DNA of 64,000 nt from CAKOTZ01 sp964489885 (GCA_964489885.1 CAZAZX010000002.1:61291-125290), one strand, 5' to 3'. Positions 46,256 to 56,890 are shown, counted from the stretch's first letter. Program-made: numbers and translations. Notes: a model not told the origin generated them from the sequence alone.

Positions 46256-46300
46256 TAAATTGTCAATGTTAAGAACGAAAGATTTATTAGATAGGAGTTT

Positions 46301-48158
46301 ATGCAAGTAGAAGAATTTTTAAGAAAAAAGAAAATTAGATTAAATGAACAACAAATGGAAGCTGTTAAAAGTATTAAGGGAAAAACACTACTTTTAGCAG
46401 TGCCGGGAAGCGGAAAAACTACTGTTATAGTAACAAGAATTGCTTATATGATTTATGCTTGCAATATTTTACCAGAGAACATATTAACTTTAACATATAG
46501 TGTTTCTGCTGCAAGAGATATGAAGTTAAGATATGTAGCTACTTTTGGAGAAGAAAATAGTTTGAATTTTAGAACCATTCACAGTTTTTGTGTAATGGTT
46601 CTAAAAGAGTTTGAAAGACAAACTGGGAGAGAAATTTTTAAATTAATTAGAAATCAAAATGAAATTTTGGCAAAAATTTATTTATCTATAAAACGCGAAT
46701 TTGCAAATGAAATTATTATAAATGAATTGTTAAATCAAATTACATTTTGTATTAATAACATGATTGATTTAGAAGAAATAAAGAAAATAAAAAATACCAA
46801 TATCGACTTTTACAAAGTTTTTGTTACATATAGGAAATATAAGATTCAAAATAAATTGATGGATTTTGATGATCAATTAAAATATGCTTATGAGATTCTA
46901 AAAAAATATCCAATAATTCTTAATAAATTCAAAAAACAATTTGAATATATAAATGTAGATGAGGCTCAAGATACATCAAGACTTCAACATGAAATTATTA
47001 GATTAATAGTTCGGAGATAACTTGTTTATGGTAGGAGACGAAGATCAAAGTATTTATGGATTTAGAGCAGCATATCCACAAGCATTATTAAATTTTGAAA
47101 AAATATATAAAAATTCAAAAGTATTATTAATGGAAACTAATTATAGAAGTACTCCGGAAATTTTAAATGTGGCAAATCAATTTATAAAACAAAATAAAAA
47201 TAGAAAGAACAAAGAGATAGTTCCATTTAGGAAAAAAGGTAAAAATATACAATTATTAAAATTAAAGAGTATTGAAGAACAGTATAATTATATTTTGAAA
47301 ACTGCAAAAAATATAAAGAAAAATGAAACAATGGCTATACTATATAGAAATAATGATTCTGCTATTCCAATAGTCAATATGTTAAATAAAAATAGGATTG
47401 ATTTTACAATTAAAGAATCTGATTATAGCTTTTTTGACCACTATATTGTTAGTGATATAAAAGATTTTATTAATTTTTATATAGATCAAAATAATATTGA
47501 ATTATTTAAAAAAATATATTACAAAATTAATTGTGGAATTAGTAAGAAGCATATGGATAGGCTTGAAAAAAGGCTTTTGCAACAAGGGAATTCAAATGCT
47601 TTAAGTGGTTTAATATATTTAGATGAAACGGTTTTTTGGCAAAGAAAAAAGTTAAAAAAAATACAAAATGAATTAATTTCCTGGAAAAAGAAAAGCTCAT
47701 ATAAAATATTAAAGTCTATTTTTGAGGATTTGGAATATAAAATTTATTTGAAAAAGAAAAAAGCTGATTCATCGAATAATTTGCAAAAAATAAGTGCTTT
47801 ATATAGCTTATCAAAGCAAAATCATAAAATAAAGGACTTTTTAGAGTGCTTGAATAAATTAGAGCAGGATACAAAATTTGGAAAACATTCTGGAAGTAAT
47901 TTAGTTCTTTCAACAATTCATGCAAGTAAAGGCTTAGAATATGACAGAGTATTGATAATTGATGCAATAGATGGAATTATTCCTTGTGTTGACAAAGTAG
48001 AAGATGAAAAAGACGAATCATTTATGCAATATGAGGAAGAAGTACGTTTATTTTATGTTGCGTTAACAAGGGCAAAAACAGATTTAGAAGTTATCACATA
48101 CAAAGAAAGATATGGAGAAAAAGTAGAATTTTCAAAATTTACTGAAAACTTAATATGA
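46301..48158 (+). CDS. UvrD/PcrA-type superfamily 1A helicase (needs +1 shift at CGG)
   Basis: A 618-aa DNA helicase. Motifs in order: Q-motif LNEQQMEAV, Walker A AVPGSGKTT, FRTIHSFC, Walker B-like NVDEAQDTS; after the junction MVGDEDQSIYGFRAA, ETNYRS, STIHASKGLEYD, EEVRLFYVALTRAK. The first frame ends IVRR-stop. Skipping the C at 47012 gives LIVGDNLFMVGDEDQS, as in PcrA/UvrD. It is shorter than PcrA (about 740 aa) and its 2B region is reduced, so the exact subfamily is open. ATG follows ATAGGAG; its own terminator follows. Confidence 0.9.
47012..47014 (+). other. CGG +1 frameshift site 8 (UvrD-type helicase)
   Basis: The context is GTT CGG AGA TAA. Skipping the C reads GTT GGA GAT AAC TTG, leading into MVGDEDQSIYGF. 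Confidence 0.9.
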
Positions 48159-48211
48159 AATATTATATAAAATTTTTAATTATTATTTATCATAAATTTC
48201 ATATTAGTAAA

Positions 48212-48240
48212 AAACAGGCTTGTAAAAGCTTGTTTTTTTT
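48212..48240 (+). terminator. Intrinsic terminator after the helicase gene
   Basis: AAACAGGCTT/AAGCTTGTTT stem (one G-T pair) and eight T. Confidence 0.8.
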
Positions 48241-48295
48241 GCAAATTAATTATATAATGAAAAAGTATTTTTATGAAATTAAGGAGATGAATGAT

Positions 48296-48583
48296 ATGCA
48301 AATTAGTAAAGACGAAATAATTCATATTGCAAAACTTGCAAACTTAAATTTAACAAATGAAGAAATAGATAAATATACAAATGATATGGAAGATATTTTA
48401 AATTTTGCAAATACTGTCAACAATTTGAATACAGATAATGTAGAAGGCGGTACTGGAATTAGTGAAAAAGCTAATGTATTTAGAAAAGATGAGATAGAAA
48501 AATCTTATGATAGAGAAGAATTATTAAAAAATGCTCCATCGCAAGATGAAGGAATGTTTAGAATTCCAAAGGTAATAAATTAG
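48296..48583 (+). CDS. gatC: Aspartyl/glutamyl-tRNA amidotransferase subunit C
   Basis: A 95-aa GatC, the small subunit that clamps GatA to GatB. Family pattern: ISKDEIIHIAKLANL, NLTNEEIDKYTNDMEDILNF, then DNVEG and FRKDEIEKS, and FRIPKVI at the end. ATG 48296 is preferred over ATG 48287, which abuts the AAGGAG. First gene of gatCAB, whose complex converts Glu-tRNA(Gln) (and Asp-tRNA(Asn)) to the amidated forms. Confidence 0.93.
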   Translation: MQISKDEIIHIAKLANLNLTNEEIDKYTNDMEDILNFANTVNNLNTDNVEGGTGISEKANVFRKDEIEKSYDREELLKNAPSQDEGMFRIPKVIN

Positions 48584-48618
48584 ACTTTACATTAAAATTA
48601 AAAGAGGGAGGATGCAAT

Positions 48619-50082
48619 ATGGAATTATATGAATTGACTGTACATGAACTTAAAGATAAATTAGCAAAAAAGGAAATAACTTCTAAACAAATTGTAGAAA
48701 GTTATTCAAAAAGAATGGATGAAAAAGAAAAAGATGTCAAAGCTTTTGTAACTGAAACAAAGGAAAATGCGTTAAAAATGGCAGAAGAAATTGATGCAAA
48801 AAGAGAAAAAGGAGAAGATGTTTCAGAATTTGCAGGAGTCCCAATTGGAATAAAGGATAATATTTGTACAAAGGGTGTAAAAACAACTTGTAGTTCAAGA
48901 ATGCTTGAAAATTTTGTGTCACCATATAATGCAACAGTTATAGAAAAATTAGATAATGAAGGAATAATGTCACTTGGAAAATTGAATATGGATGAATTTG
49001 CAATGGGGGCTTCAACAGAATATTCATATTTTGGTGCATCAAGAAATCCATGGGATTTGAAAAAAACTCCAGGAGGATCAAGTGGTGGAGCTGCGGCTGC
49101 TGTTGCTGCAAATTTTGTACCTTGGGCGTTAGGAAGTGATACAGGTGGTTCAATAAGACAACCTGCTTCATTTTGTGGCATTGTCGGATTAAAGCCAACC
49201 TATGGTTTGGTTTCTCGTTATGGCTTAGTCGCTTTTGCTTCTTCATTGGATCAAATTGGACCAATGACAAAAGATGTAACAGATTGTGCAATGCTTTTAA
49301 ATATAATTGCAGGACATGATAGAAGAGATACAACATCAGAAAATATGCCAAAAAAAGATTATACAAAAAGTCTAGTAAAAGACGTAAAAGGCTTAAAAAT
49401 TGGATTACCTAAAGAATATTTTGGCGAAGGAATAAATCCAGAAGTAAAAGAAGCTGTTATGGCTGCTGCAAAAAAATATGAAGAAATGGGAGCTATTGTT
49501 GAAGAATGTTCAATGAAGGCTACAGATTATGCTTTAGCTACATATTATATAATTGCTTGTGCTGAGGCAAGTTCAAATTTAGGTAGATTTGATGGTATTA
49601 GATATGGATACAGAACAGAAAACTTTAATAATTTAAAAGATATTTATCGTAATTCAAGAAGTGAAGGATTCGGAAAAGAAGTTAAACGTAGAATTATTCT
49701 AGGTACTTATGTATTAAGTTCTGGATATTACGATGCATATTATAAAAAGGCATTAAAAGTTAGACAAGTTGTTAGAAATGAGTTTTCAAAATTATTTGAA
49801 AAATATGATGTGTTATTAACACCAACTTCTCCAACTGTTGCTTTTGATATTGGAACAAGATCAAATAACCCACTTGAAATGTATTTAGCAGATATTTGTA
49901 CTGTTTCTATTAATATTGGTGGGGTGCCTGCAATGTCAATCCCATGTGGAGTGGATAAACAGGGTATGCCAATTGGTGTTCAATTAATTGGAAAACACTT
50001 TGATGAAGAGACACTAATTAGATCTGCTTACACGTATGAACAAGAAATTAAATTTAGAGAAAATTATAAACCAGAGTTATAA
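48619..50082 (+). CDS. gatA: Aspartyl/glutamyl-tRNA amidotransferase subunit A
   Basis: A 487-aa amidase subunit releasing ammonia from glutamine. Ser-cisSer-Lys triad: Lys in VPIGIKDN, Ser residues in the GGSSGG region and GSDTGGSIRQPA. FCGIVGLKPTYGLVSRYG follows, a strict GatA signature. The length is normal. AGGGAGGA precedes the start. 35 bases after gatC. Confidence 0.96.
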   Translation: MELYELTVHELKDKLAKKEITSKQIVESYSKRMDEKEKDVKAFVTETKENALKMAEEIDAKREKGEDVSEFAGVPIGIKDNICTKGVKTTCSSRMLENFVSPYNATVIEKLDNEGIMSLGKLNMDEFAMGASTEYSYFGASRNPWDLKKTPGGSSGGAAAAVAANFVPWALGSDTGGSIRQPASFCGIVGLKPTYGLVSRYGLVAFASSLDQIGPMTKDVTDCAMLLNIIAGHDRRDTTSENMPKKDYTKSLVKDVKGLKIGLPKEYFGEGINPEVKEAVMAAAKKYEEMGAIVEECSMKATDYALATYYIIACAEASSNLGRFDGIRYGYRTENFNNLKDIYRNSRSEGFGKEVKRRIILGTYVLSSGYYDAYYKKALKVRQVVRNEFSKLFEKYDVLLTPTSPTVAFDIGTRSNNPLEMYLADICTVSINIGGVPAMSIPCGVDKQGMPIGVQLIGKHFDEETLIRSAYTYEQEIKFRENYKPEL

Positions 50083-50172
50083 AACCTTAATACAGTTGAA
50101 AATAACAAATATAGTTCGAGACTTTTTAAGAAAGATTGTTAAATGGGTTAAAGAAATAGGAGGAATAATATA

Positions 50173-51606
50173 ATGGGAGATTATGAATCAGTTATTGGCT
50201 TAGAAGTACATAGTGAACTTTCTACAAAAACAAAAATATTTTGTTCATGTCCTACAGAATTTGGTGGAGAGCCTAATACACATTGCTGTCCAGTATGTAT
50301 GGCGATGCCAGGAACACTTCCAGTTTTAAATGAGAAGGTAGTAGAATATGCCGTAAAAGCTGGAATTGCCACAAATTGTGAAATCGCAAAAGTAAGCAAA
50401 AATGATAGAAAAAATTACTTTTATCCAGATTTACCAAAAGCGTACCAGATTTCTCAATTTGATATGCCACTTTGTAAAAATGGATATGTAGAAATTGAAA
50501 CCTCAAATGGAAAAAAGAAAATTCGTATTGAAAGAATACATATTGAAGAGGACGCTGGAAAGTTAAATCATGATGAATATGGAAGAGGAAGTTTTGTTGA
50601 TTTAAATAGAGCTGGAGTTCCTTTAATTGAAATAGTTTCAAAACCAGATCTAAGCTCAAAAGAAGAGGTTGAAGCATATTTAAGGAAATTAAAATCAATT
50701 CTTGAGTATATTGATGTTTCTGACTGCAAAATGGAACAGGGCTCATTGAGAGCTGATGTTAACGTTTCTGTCCGCAAAAAAGGCGATACAAAACTAGGAA
50801 CAAGAACGGAAATGAAGAATATGAGTTCTTTTCGTTCTATTAATAGAGCTGTGGCTTATGAAGTTGATAGACAAATTGATATTCTTGAAAATGGCGGAAA
50901 AGTTGAACAAAATACGTTAAGATGGGATGATGTATCTGGAAAAACTTTTACAATGAGAGATAAAGAAGATGCACAAGATTATCGTTATTTTCCAGATCCT
51001 GATTTAGTTGCAATTAAAATTTCTGATGAATATATTGAAAATATAAAGAAGAATTTACCGGAATTACCTGAAAGTAGAAAAAATAGATATATTGAAGATT
51101 TTAAATTACCTGAGTATGATGCAAATATTCTTACTTCTTCAAAATATTTTTCTGATTTATTTGAGGGTGCAACTAAAGTTTGCAATAATCCAAAAATGAT
51201 TAGCAATTGGATAATGTCTGACATAATAGGGGTATTAAACGATAAAGAACTAGAACCTGAGGATATTCCATTTACTCAAGAAGAATTAGGAGAATTAGCA
51301 AATCTTGTTCAAAATGGAACAATAAGTTCTAGTATTGCAAAGAAAGTAATTATTGAATTATTCGAAAAACCAGAAGACCCAAATAAGATTATTAAGGAAA
51401 AAGGATGGATTCAAATTTCAGATGAGGGTGAAATTAAAGCTGTCGTAATGAAAGTTTTGGAAGATAATCAACAATCAGTTGCAGATTATAAAGCTGGAAA
51501 GGATAAGGCTTTAGGATTTTTAATCGGACAAGCAATGAAGGCAACAAAAGGCAAAGCAAATCCAGGAATGTTGAACAAAATGTTTAAAGATGAATTAAAT
51601 AAATAA
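50173..51606 (+). CDS. gatB: Aspartyl/glutamyl-tRNA amidotransferase subunit B
   Basis: A 477-aa subunit that binds the misacylated tRNA and activates its side chain with ATP. Signature GLEVHSELSTKTKIFC, the zinc-binding cysteines C(S)CP ... CCPVC, NRAGVPLIEIVSKPD, and a YqeY-like C-terminal tail domain (IGQAMKATKGKANPG). ATAGGAGGA precedes ATG 50173. Ends the operon; an intrinsic terminator follows 39 bases later. Confidence 0.97.
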   Translation: MGDYESVIGLEVHSELSTKTKIFCSCPTEFGGEPNTHCCPVCMAMPGTLPVLNEKVVEYAVKAGIATNCEIAKVSKNDRKNYFYPDLPKAYQISQFDMPLCKNGYVEIETSNGKKKIRIERIHIEEDAGKLNHDEYGRGSFVDLNRAGVPLIEIVSKPDLSSKEEVEAYLRKLKSILEYIDVSDCKMEQGSLRADVNVSVRKKGDTKLGTRTEMKNMSSFRSINRAVAYEVDRQIDILENGGKVEQNTLRWDDVSGKTFTMRDKEDAQDYRYFPDPDLVAIKISDEYIENIKKNLPELPESRKNRYIEDFKLPEYDANILTSSKYFSDLFEGATKVCNNPKMISNWIMSDIIGVLNDKELEPEDIPFTQEELGELANLVQNGTISSSIAKKVIIELFEKPEDPNKIIKEKGWIQISDEGEIKAVVMKVLEDNQQSVADYKAGKDKALGFLIGQAMKATKGKANPGMLNKMFKDELNK

Positions 51607-51644
51607 GAACCTACCCCACCTTGTTGTTTCACAATAAAACAAAG

Positions 51645-51677
51645 AAAACAATGGATTTTATTATTCCATTGTTTTTT
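51645..51677. terminator. Terminator between gatB and the convergent small gene
   Basis: AAAACAATGG/CCATTGTTTT with an 11-base loop and T-run. It overlaps the last codons of the opposing gene. Confidence 0.7.
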
Positions 51678-51909
51678 GTATTTTATTTGTGGCAATTCCA
51701 CAAACTATAAATTGTACTGCATAAATTAAACCAGTTTTAAGTAGAATTATGCTAGCTTCATATAAATCATGAGATATGTAATATTTATTGTATAATGTGA
51801 CAAATATGATTGCGACTAAACATATAGAGAATGAAATTATAAGTCCAATTTTTATCAGTTTTAGAAAAGACTTATCAATCTCAAAAAGATTGTTTAAAAG
51901 ATTTAACAT
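51661..51909 (-). CDS. Small two-helix membrane protein, unknown
   Basis: An 82-aa protein with a good GGAGG sequence before ATG. Two hydrophobic segments (about 21-42 and 53-72) with a short tyrosine-rich loop between them, and a Lys-rich C-terminus. I do not recognise a family. It lies alone between gatB and rpsT and converges on gatB. Confidence 0.6.
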   Translation of the reverse strand: MLNLLNNLFEIDKSFLKLIKIGLIISFSICLVAIIFVTLYNKYYISHDLYEASIILLKTGLIYAVQFIVCGIATNKIQKTME

Positions 51910-51998
51910 ACTGAAAAACCTCCGATTTTTAATATAACAATGTTTCTATATATAATATAGCATTTAAAATACAAAAAAACAAAGGAAATAAAAGGAAA

Positions 51999-52025
51999 TG
52001 GACAAGGGGACGGTTCTCTTGTCCA
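51999..52025. repeat. REP-like palindrome
   Basis: TGGACAAG/CTTGTCCA with loop GGGACGGTTCT. Palindromes of the type ACAAGGGGACGGTTCT..TTGTCC are scattered in many Firmicutes genomes; one copy seen here. Confidence 0.5.
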
Positions 52026-52034
52026 TTCAAAAGG

Positions 52035-52064
52035 AAAACCTGCCATTATGGCAGGTTTTAAAAA
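52035..52064 (-). terminator. Terminator of rpsT
   Basis: AAAACCTGCC/GGCAGGTTTT stem 3' of rpsT on the minus strand, followed by a T-rich stretch. Confidence 0.75.
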
Positions 52065-52071
52065 GCTATAT

Positions 52072-52335
52072 TTAAGCTTTTACAGTATTCATTAATTTAG
52101 ATAATTTTGATTTTTTTCTTGCTGCTGTATTTTTTTTGATTACACCTTTTGAGCAAGCTTGATCTACTTTTCTAGTTGCTACAACAAAAAGATCTTTTGC
52201 ATCAGCATCTCCATTTGCTACAGCTTTTTCAAATTTTTTTGTTGCAGTTTTATATGCAGATTTAATTTTACTATTTCTTAATGTTTTTTTATCTATAATT
52301 TTAACTCTTTTTTTAGCAGATTTAATATTTGGCAT
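52072..52335 (-). CDS. rpsT: 30S ribosomal protein S20
   Basis: An 87-aa, Lys-rich S20. Pattern MPNIKSAKKRVK at the N-terminus, SAYKTATKKFEKAV, and the terminal KGVIKKNTAARKKSKLSKL that binds 16S rRNA. Preceded by GAGGAGGTG. Monocistronic. Confidence 0.96.
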   Translation of the reverse strand: MPNIKSAKKRVKIIDKKTLRNSKIKSAYKTATKKFEKAVANGDADAKDLFVVATRKVDQACSKGVIKKNTAARKKSKLSKLMNTVKA

Positions 52336-52545
52336 TTAATTAGCACCTCCTCTTAGTCCAATTGTAAATTTTGCTTTAAGTATTGTACCACAATTGTAAA
52401 AAATATGCAAGCAATAACGAAAAATAAATTACCTGCACGTGAATTTGGTAAATTATAGAGGTAACTTTCGATTATCATATCTAATAATGAAATTTAACTT
52501 TAAAACTAACTTTTATTATAAGGCTAACTTCATTATATAGGCTTT

Positions 52546-53007
52546 TTATTGCTGTGACACAACTAGTGACATTTTCTTTGAATCAGTTGAATAACTTGTT
52601 CTCATTAAGATACCATTTGCATTTTTTGCGGAATAAAGAATTGTATTTGTGTTTGATGTTGTATCTGTTTCAAGAGTAAATCCATATTGTTGAGATAGTG
52701 CAATATAAGCTTGATATTCTTCTAACTGCAAGTTTAAAACATTTATGGATACACCCTTATCTGTTTCAACAGTGTTACCAATTGTTCCTGCGGTTATTGG
52801 TGGAACATATTTCATTAACGAATTATTTTGTGGTACAGCACCTTCAGAAAGAACAACATTTGTATTAGTTGTAGATGCAGTTTCATTTGTTAGACTATTT
52901 TCGTTTGATTTTTTTGAGTTATTTGCAAATAAAACTATGCATATAATAATAGCGATAACTGCAATTATAGCTATTAATGAAATTATAATTACTTTTTTAT
53001 TTTTCAA
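52546..53007 (-). CDS. Membrane-anchored protein of unknown function
   Basis: A 153-aa protein by TTG start at 53007, 9 bases after GAGGAGG; a TTG 24 bases further upstream (53031) precedes the Shine-Dalgarno sequence and is unlikely. One membrane helix at about residues 6-26, a Ser/Asn/Thr-rich linker, then a small extracytoplasmic domain (VETDKGVSINVLNLQLEEYQ ... ILYSAKNANGILMRTSYS). No family recognised. Single gene between rpsT and the pheS leader. Confidence 0.6.
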   Translation of the reverse strand: MKNKKVIIISLIAIIAVIAIIICIVLFANNSKKSNENSLTNETASTTNTNVVLSEGAVPQNNSLMKYVPPITAGTIGNTVETDKGVSINVLNLQLEEYQAYIALSQQYGFTLETDTTSNTNTILYSAKNANGILMRTSYSTDSKKMSLVVSQQ

Positions 53008-53104
53008 AATATTTTCCTCCTCTGTAATCAATTTCCAACTAAAATATTATCATGTACGGAAAATTTTTTCAATATGTATTGTAAATTTTTAAAAAAAGTG
53101 ATAA

Positions 53105-53367
53105 ACTAATTACCAATGGAGAAACCATTGAAGAAGTAAAGTAAGTAAATATCAAAATATGAGACAGAGAAATGGGTTAGAAGCTGAGAGCCTATGCATA
53201 TTTATTTACTGAAATTTCACTTTGGAGGGACTTGCTAAAATAAAGTAGGCAAGAACGTTTGCAACGTTATAGCTATTTTAAGTGATTAACAAACTTAGTT
53301 AATAAATTAGGTGGTACCGCGGAAATATATCCTTTCGTCCTATATAATAGGATGAAAGGTTTTTTTG
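53105..53367 (+). ncRNA. T-box leader of pheST
   Basis: The conserved AGGTGGTACCGCGG T-box sequence at 53309-53322 is followed by a terminator hairpin with arms CCTTTCGTCCTA/TAGGATGAAAGG and a T-run ending at about 53367. The upstream region folds as Stem I and contains a candidate UUC (Phe) specifier at 53216-53218. Uncharged tRNA(Phe) would favour the antiterminator and turn on pheST. The specifier is my reading of the loop and is less certain than the T-box itself. Confidence 0.9.
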
Positions 53368-53404
53368 ATGCCATTATTAATAAATAAGGGAGGATTTTGA
53401 AAAC

Positions 53405-54424
53405 ATGAAGGAAAAAATTGAAGAAATCAAAAAACAGGCAAAAGAAAGCATTGAGAAAGTTACAGATTTAAAGACATTGGACGAAATACGTGTAAAATAC
53501 TTAGGAAAAAAGGGGGAACTAACAGCAATTCTTAGAGAAATGGGTAAAGTTCCAGCCGAAGAAAGACCTATTATAGGAAGTTTAGTAAATACTGTTAGAG
53601 ATAATATTGAAGATTTCATTAGCAATACAGAAAAAAAATTAAAGCAAAAAGAACTTGAAGAAAGGTTAAAACATGAAAAAATAGATGTTACGGAGCCGAG
53701 CAAAAAACAGGAGATAGGTTCAGTTCACCCAATTACTAGAGTAATTGATGATGTTAAAGAAATCTTTATTGGGCTAGGGTATAAAATTGAAGATGGACCT
53801 GAAATTGAAACAGCACATTATAATTTTGATCAATTAAATGCACCAATAGATCACCCTTCTAGAGATATTCAAGATACAATATATATTACAGATTCAATTT
53901 TGTTGCGCTCTCAAACTTCACCTGTTCAAGCTAGAGTAATGGAAAAACAAAAACCACCTATTAAAATTATTTGTCCAGGTGCTGTTTATCGTTCAGATTC
54001 TGTTGATGCAACGCATTCACCAGTGTTTCACCAAATTGAAGGGCTAGTTATAGATGAAAATATAACAATGGCAGATTTAAAGGGAACTCTTGAGGCTTTT
54101 GCTAAAACTTATTTAGGAGAAAATACAAAAGTTCGTTTTAGACCACATCATTTCCCTTTTACAGAACCAAGTGCTGAAGCTGATGTTTCCTGCTTTGTTT
54201 GTGGGGGCAAAGGCTGTCGTGTATGTAAGCAAGAAGGTTGGATTGAAATTTTAGGATGCGGAATGGTTCATCCAAATGTATTGACAAACTGTGGAATTGA
54301 TCCTAAAAAATATTCTGGTTTTGCTTTTGGATTTGGAGTTGAAAGAATAGCAATGGCAAAATATGGAATTGATGATTTGCGTTTATTATATGAAAATGAT
54401 TTAAGATTTTTAAAACAATTTTAA
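53405..54424 (+). CDS. pheS: Phenylalanine-tRNA ligase alpha subunit
   Basis: A 339-aa class II synthetase subunit: N-terminal coiled coil that contacts tRNA, then motif 1 to motif 3 with HPITRVIDDVKEIF, DEDxxDATHSPVFHQIEG-type motif 2 (SVDATHSPVFHQIEGLVID), FRPHHFPFTEPS and GFGVERIAM. A CxxC pair cluster (CFVCGGKGCRVC) is typical of bacterial PheS. ATG follows AGGGAGGA. Regulated by the T-box upstream. Confidence 0.97.
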   Translation: MKEKIEEIKKQAKESIEKVTDLKTLDEIRVKYLGKKGELTAILREMGKVPAEERPIIGSLVNTVRDNIEDFISNTEKKLKQKELEERLKHEKIDVTEPSKKQEIGSVHPITRVIDDVKEIFIGLGYKIEDGPEIETAHYNFDQLNAPIDHPSRDIQDTIYITDSILLRSQTSPVQARVMEKQKPPIKIICPGAVYRSDSVDATHSPVFHQIEGLVIDENITMADLKGTLEAFAKTYLGENTKVRFRPHHFPFTEPSAEADVSCFVCGGKGCRVCKQEGWIEILGCGMVHPNVLTNCGIDPKKYSGFAFGFGVERIAMAKYGIDDLRLLYENDLRFLKQF

Positions 54425-54441
54425 TAGTAGGAGGTTTTATA

Positions 54442-56847
54442 ATGAAAGTAGGTATAGAATGGCTTAAACAATTTTCTGATATTGATGTTTCTTTAAAAGA
54501 TTTATCTGAAATTCTTACAATGACTGGTTCAAAAGTTGAAGGATATGAATCTAAAGGTGATGATATAAAAAATGTTGTTGTAGGTAAAATTTTAGAAATT
54601 GAAAAACATCCTGATGCAGATAAATTAATTGTTACAAAAGTTAATGTTGGAGATGAAATTTTACAGATTGTTACAGGAGCAAAAAATGTAAAAGAAGGAG
54701 ATATTATTCCAATTGCAAAAATTGGTGCAGAATTACCTGGCGGGACAAAAATAAAAAAAGGAAAACTAAGAGGAGTGGAATCTAATGGAATGATGTGTTC
54801 TATTGGAGAATTAAATTTAAAAATCGAAGATTATCCAGATCAAATTGAAGATGGTATCATGATTTTAAATTCTATTTATGAGAAGGATTTAGGAAAAGAT
54901 ATTGTTGATGTGTTAAATCTTAAAGAAGATATAATAGAATTTGAAATTACACCTAATCGACCAGATTGTCTAGCAGTAGAAGGACTGGGAAGGGAAGTAG
55001 CTGTTTCTCTTGGTAAGGAATATAAAAATGTTAACAAAAGTCTAAATGACATGAAAGTTCCAAGAAAAGATGAAATAGAAGGGCTAAAGGTTGATATTGA
55101 AGCCCCAGATTTGTGTTATAGATATATGGCAAGGGTAATAAAAAATGTTAAAATAGGTCCATCTCCAGAATGGATGAAAAAAAGATTGATGGCATGCGGA
55201 GTTAGAAGTATAAATAATATAGTAGACATTACAAATTATGTTATGCTTGAAATGGGCCAACCAATGCATGCATTTGATATAAATTCAATATCAGGAAGAG
55301 AAATTACAGTTAGAAGAGCAAAAAAGGGCGAAAAGATTACAACACTTGATGAACAGGAAAGAGAATTAACAGATGAAATGCTAGTTATTGCAGATAACAC
55401 TAAACCCGTTGCAGTAGCTGGGGTTATGGGTGGAATTAATTCAGGCATAGAAGAAAATACAAATACTGTAGTATTTGAATCTGCTATTTTCAAACGTGGC
55501 AGTGTTAGATTAACAGCTAAACAATTAGGATTAAGAACAGAGGCATCTAGTAGATATGAAAAGGGATTGCCTCAGGAAAATGCAGAAAGAGCCATAAATA
55601 GAGCAGTTCAACTTGCTGAAGAATTAGGCGCAGGTAAAGCAGTTGATGCAGTAATAGATGTATATCCTACAAAACAAAAAATACAAAAAGTTGAATTTAA
55701 TCCTGAACGTATAAATAAGTTATTAGGTATTAATTTATCTAGAGATGAAATGGTAGAAATACTAAATAAATTAGAGATTAAAGTTGATGGAAATTATTGT
55801 ATTCCACCTTATTATCGCCAAGATATAGAGCAATGTGCAGATGTTGCTGAAGAAATTTTAAGAATTTATGGTTATGATAAATTAGGAAGCACTTTAATAA
55901 ATGCTGAAACAACTTTAGGTGCAAGAACTGAAATTCAAAAATTAAGTGATAAAATACAAGAAATGTTAGTTTCAAATGGATTTTCCGAGGTATATACTTA
56001 TGGATTTATTAATCCTGAAGAGCTTGAAAAAGTAAACATCCATAAAGGAAATAAATTATATGATTATACAATAAAGATTAAAAATCCATTGAGTGTTGAT
56101 TATTCAATAATGAAAACAACTGTTGTCCCTACTATGATGAAAGTAGTTGCTTCAAATATTGCAAAAAAGAATACTGAACTTATGTTGTTTGAGCATGGGA
56201 AAGTATATCAAGATACAAATGAATTTATAGAAAAAGAGGAACTTCCTATAGAAACAAATATTGTAACACTTGCTTTGACAGGAAAAAATGTTGATTTTTA
56301 TACATTGAAGGGTTTTGTAGAAAATGTATTAGAAGTTTCAAATATTGCACGTTATGATGTAGTTTCAGATAGTGAAGAATCTTGCTATCACCCTGGAAGA
56401 ACTGCTAAAATAATGATAGGAAATGATTCAATTGCAGTATTGGGTCAAATTCATCCATATGTACAAGCAAATTATGAAGTAAATATGCCAATATATATGG
56501 CAGAAATTAACTTTGATAAGCTTACAAAATATGCTAGAAAAGAGAAAAAATATATTCCAATTCCAAAATTCCCTGCTGTAGAAAGAGATATTGCTTTAAC
56601 TGTAGATGAGGAAATTGAAGTTGCACAAATAGAGAAGGCAATCAAATCTAAAGGAAAGAAAATATTAGAAAGTATGGAAGTCTTTGATATATATAGAAGC
56701 CCTAAATTAGGCTTAAATAAAAAGAGCATAGCAATAGCATTAAAATTTAGATCAAAAGATAGAACATTGACTGAAGAAGAAATAAATTCAGTTATGGAAC
56801 AAATTTTAGATGAGCTTGCTAAAATAGGAGCGGAGTTAAGAAAATAA
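54442..56847 (+). CDS. pheT: Phenylalanine-tRNA ligase beta subunit
   Basis: An 801-aa subunit of full length. EMAP-like tRNA-binding domain at about 40-150 (KILEIEKHPDADKLIVTKV), B3/B4 editing domain at about 200-400 (EFEITPNRPDCLAVEGLGRE, VDITNYVMLEMGQPMHAFD), B5, class II-like core and C-terminal anticodon-binding (FDX-ACB) domain (PKFPAVERDIALTVDE). Starts 17 bases after pheS with TAGGAGG. Three out-of-frame CGGs, none in frame. Confidence 0.97.
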   Translation: MKVGIEWLKQFSDIDVSLKDLSEILTMTGSKVEGYESKGDDIKNVVVGKILEIEKHPDADKLIVTKVNVGDEILQIVTGAKNVKEGDIIPIAKIGAELPGGTKIKKGKLRGVESNGMMCSIGELNLKIEDYPDQIEDGIMILNSIYEKDLGKDIVDVLNLKEDIIEFEITPNRPDCLAVEGLGREVAVSLGKEYKNVNKSLNDMKVPRKDEIEGLKVDIEAPDLCYRYMARVIKNVKIGPSPEWMKKRLMACGVRSINNIVDITNYVMLEMGQPMHAFDINSISGREITVRRAKKGEKITTLDEQERELTDEMLVIADNTKPVAVAGVMGGINSGIEENTNTVVFESAIFKRGSVRLTAKQLGLRTEASSRYEKGLPQENAERAINRAVQLAEELGAGKAVDAVIDVYPTKQKIQKVEFNPERINKLLGINLSRDEMVEILNKLEIKVDGNYCIPPYYRQDIEQCADVAEEILRIYGYDKLGSTLINAETTLGARTEIQKLSDKIQEMLVSNGFSEVYTYGFINPEELEKVNIHKGNKLYDYTIKIKNPLSVDYSIMKTTVVPTMMKVVASNIAKKNTELMLFEHGKVYQDTNEFIEKEELPIETNIVTLALTGKNVDFYTLKGFVENVLEVSNIARYDVVSDSEESCYHPGRTAKIMIGNDSIAVLGQIHPYVQANYEVNMPIYMAEINFDKLTKYARKEKKYIPIPKFPAVERDIALTVDEEIEVAQIEKAIKSKGKKILESMEVFDIYRSPKLGLNKKSIAIALKFRSKDRTLTEEEINSVMEQILDELAKIGAELRK

Positions 56848-56890
56848 TTATATATGTTTTTTTTACTCAAATTTTCTATGATTTACTAAA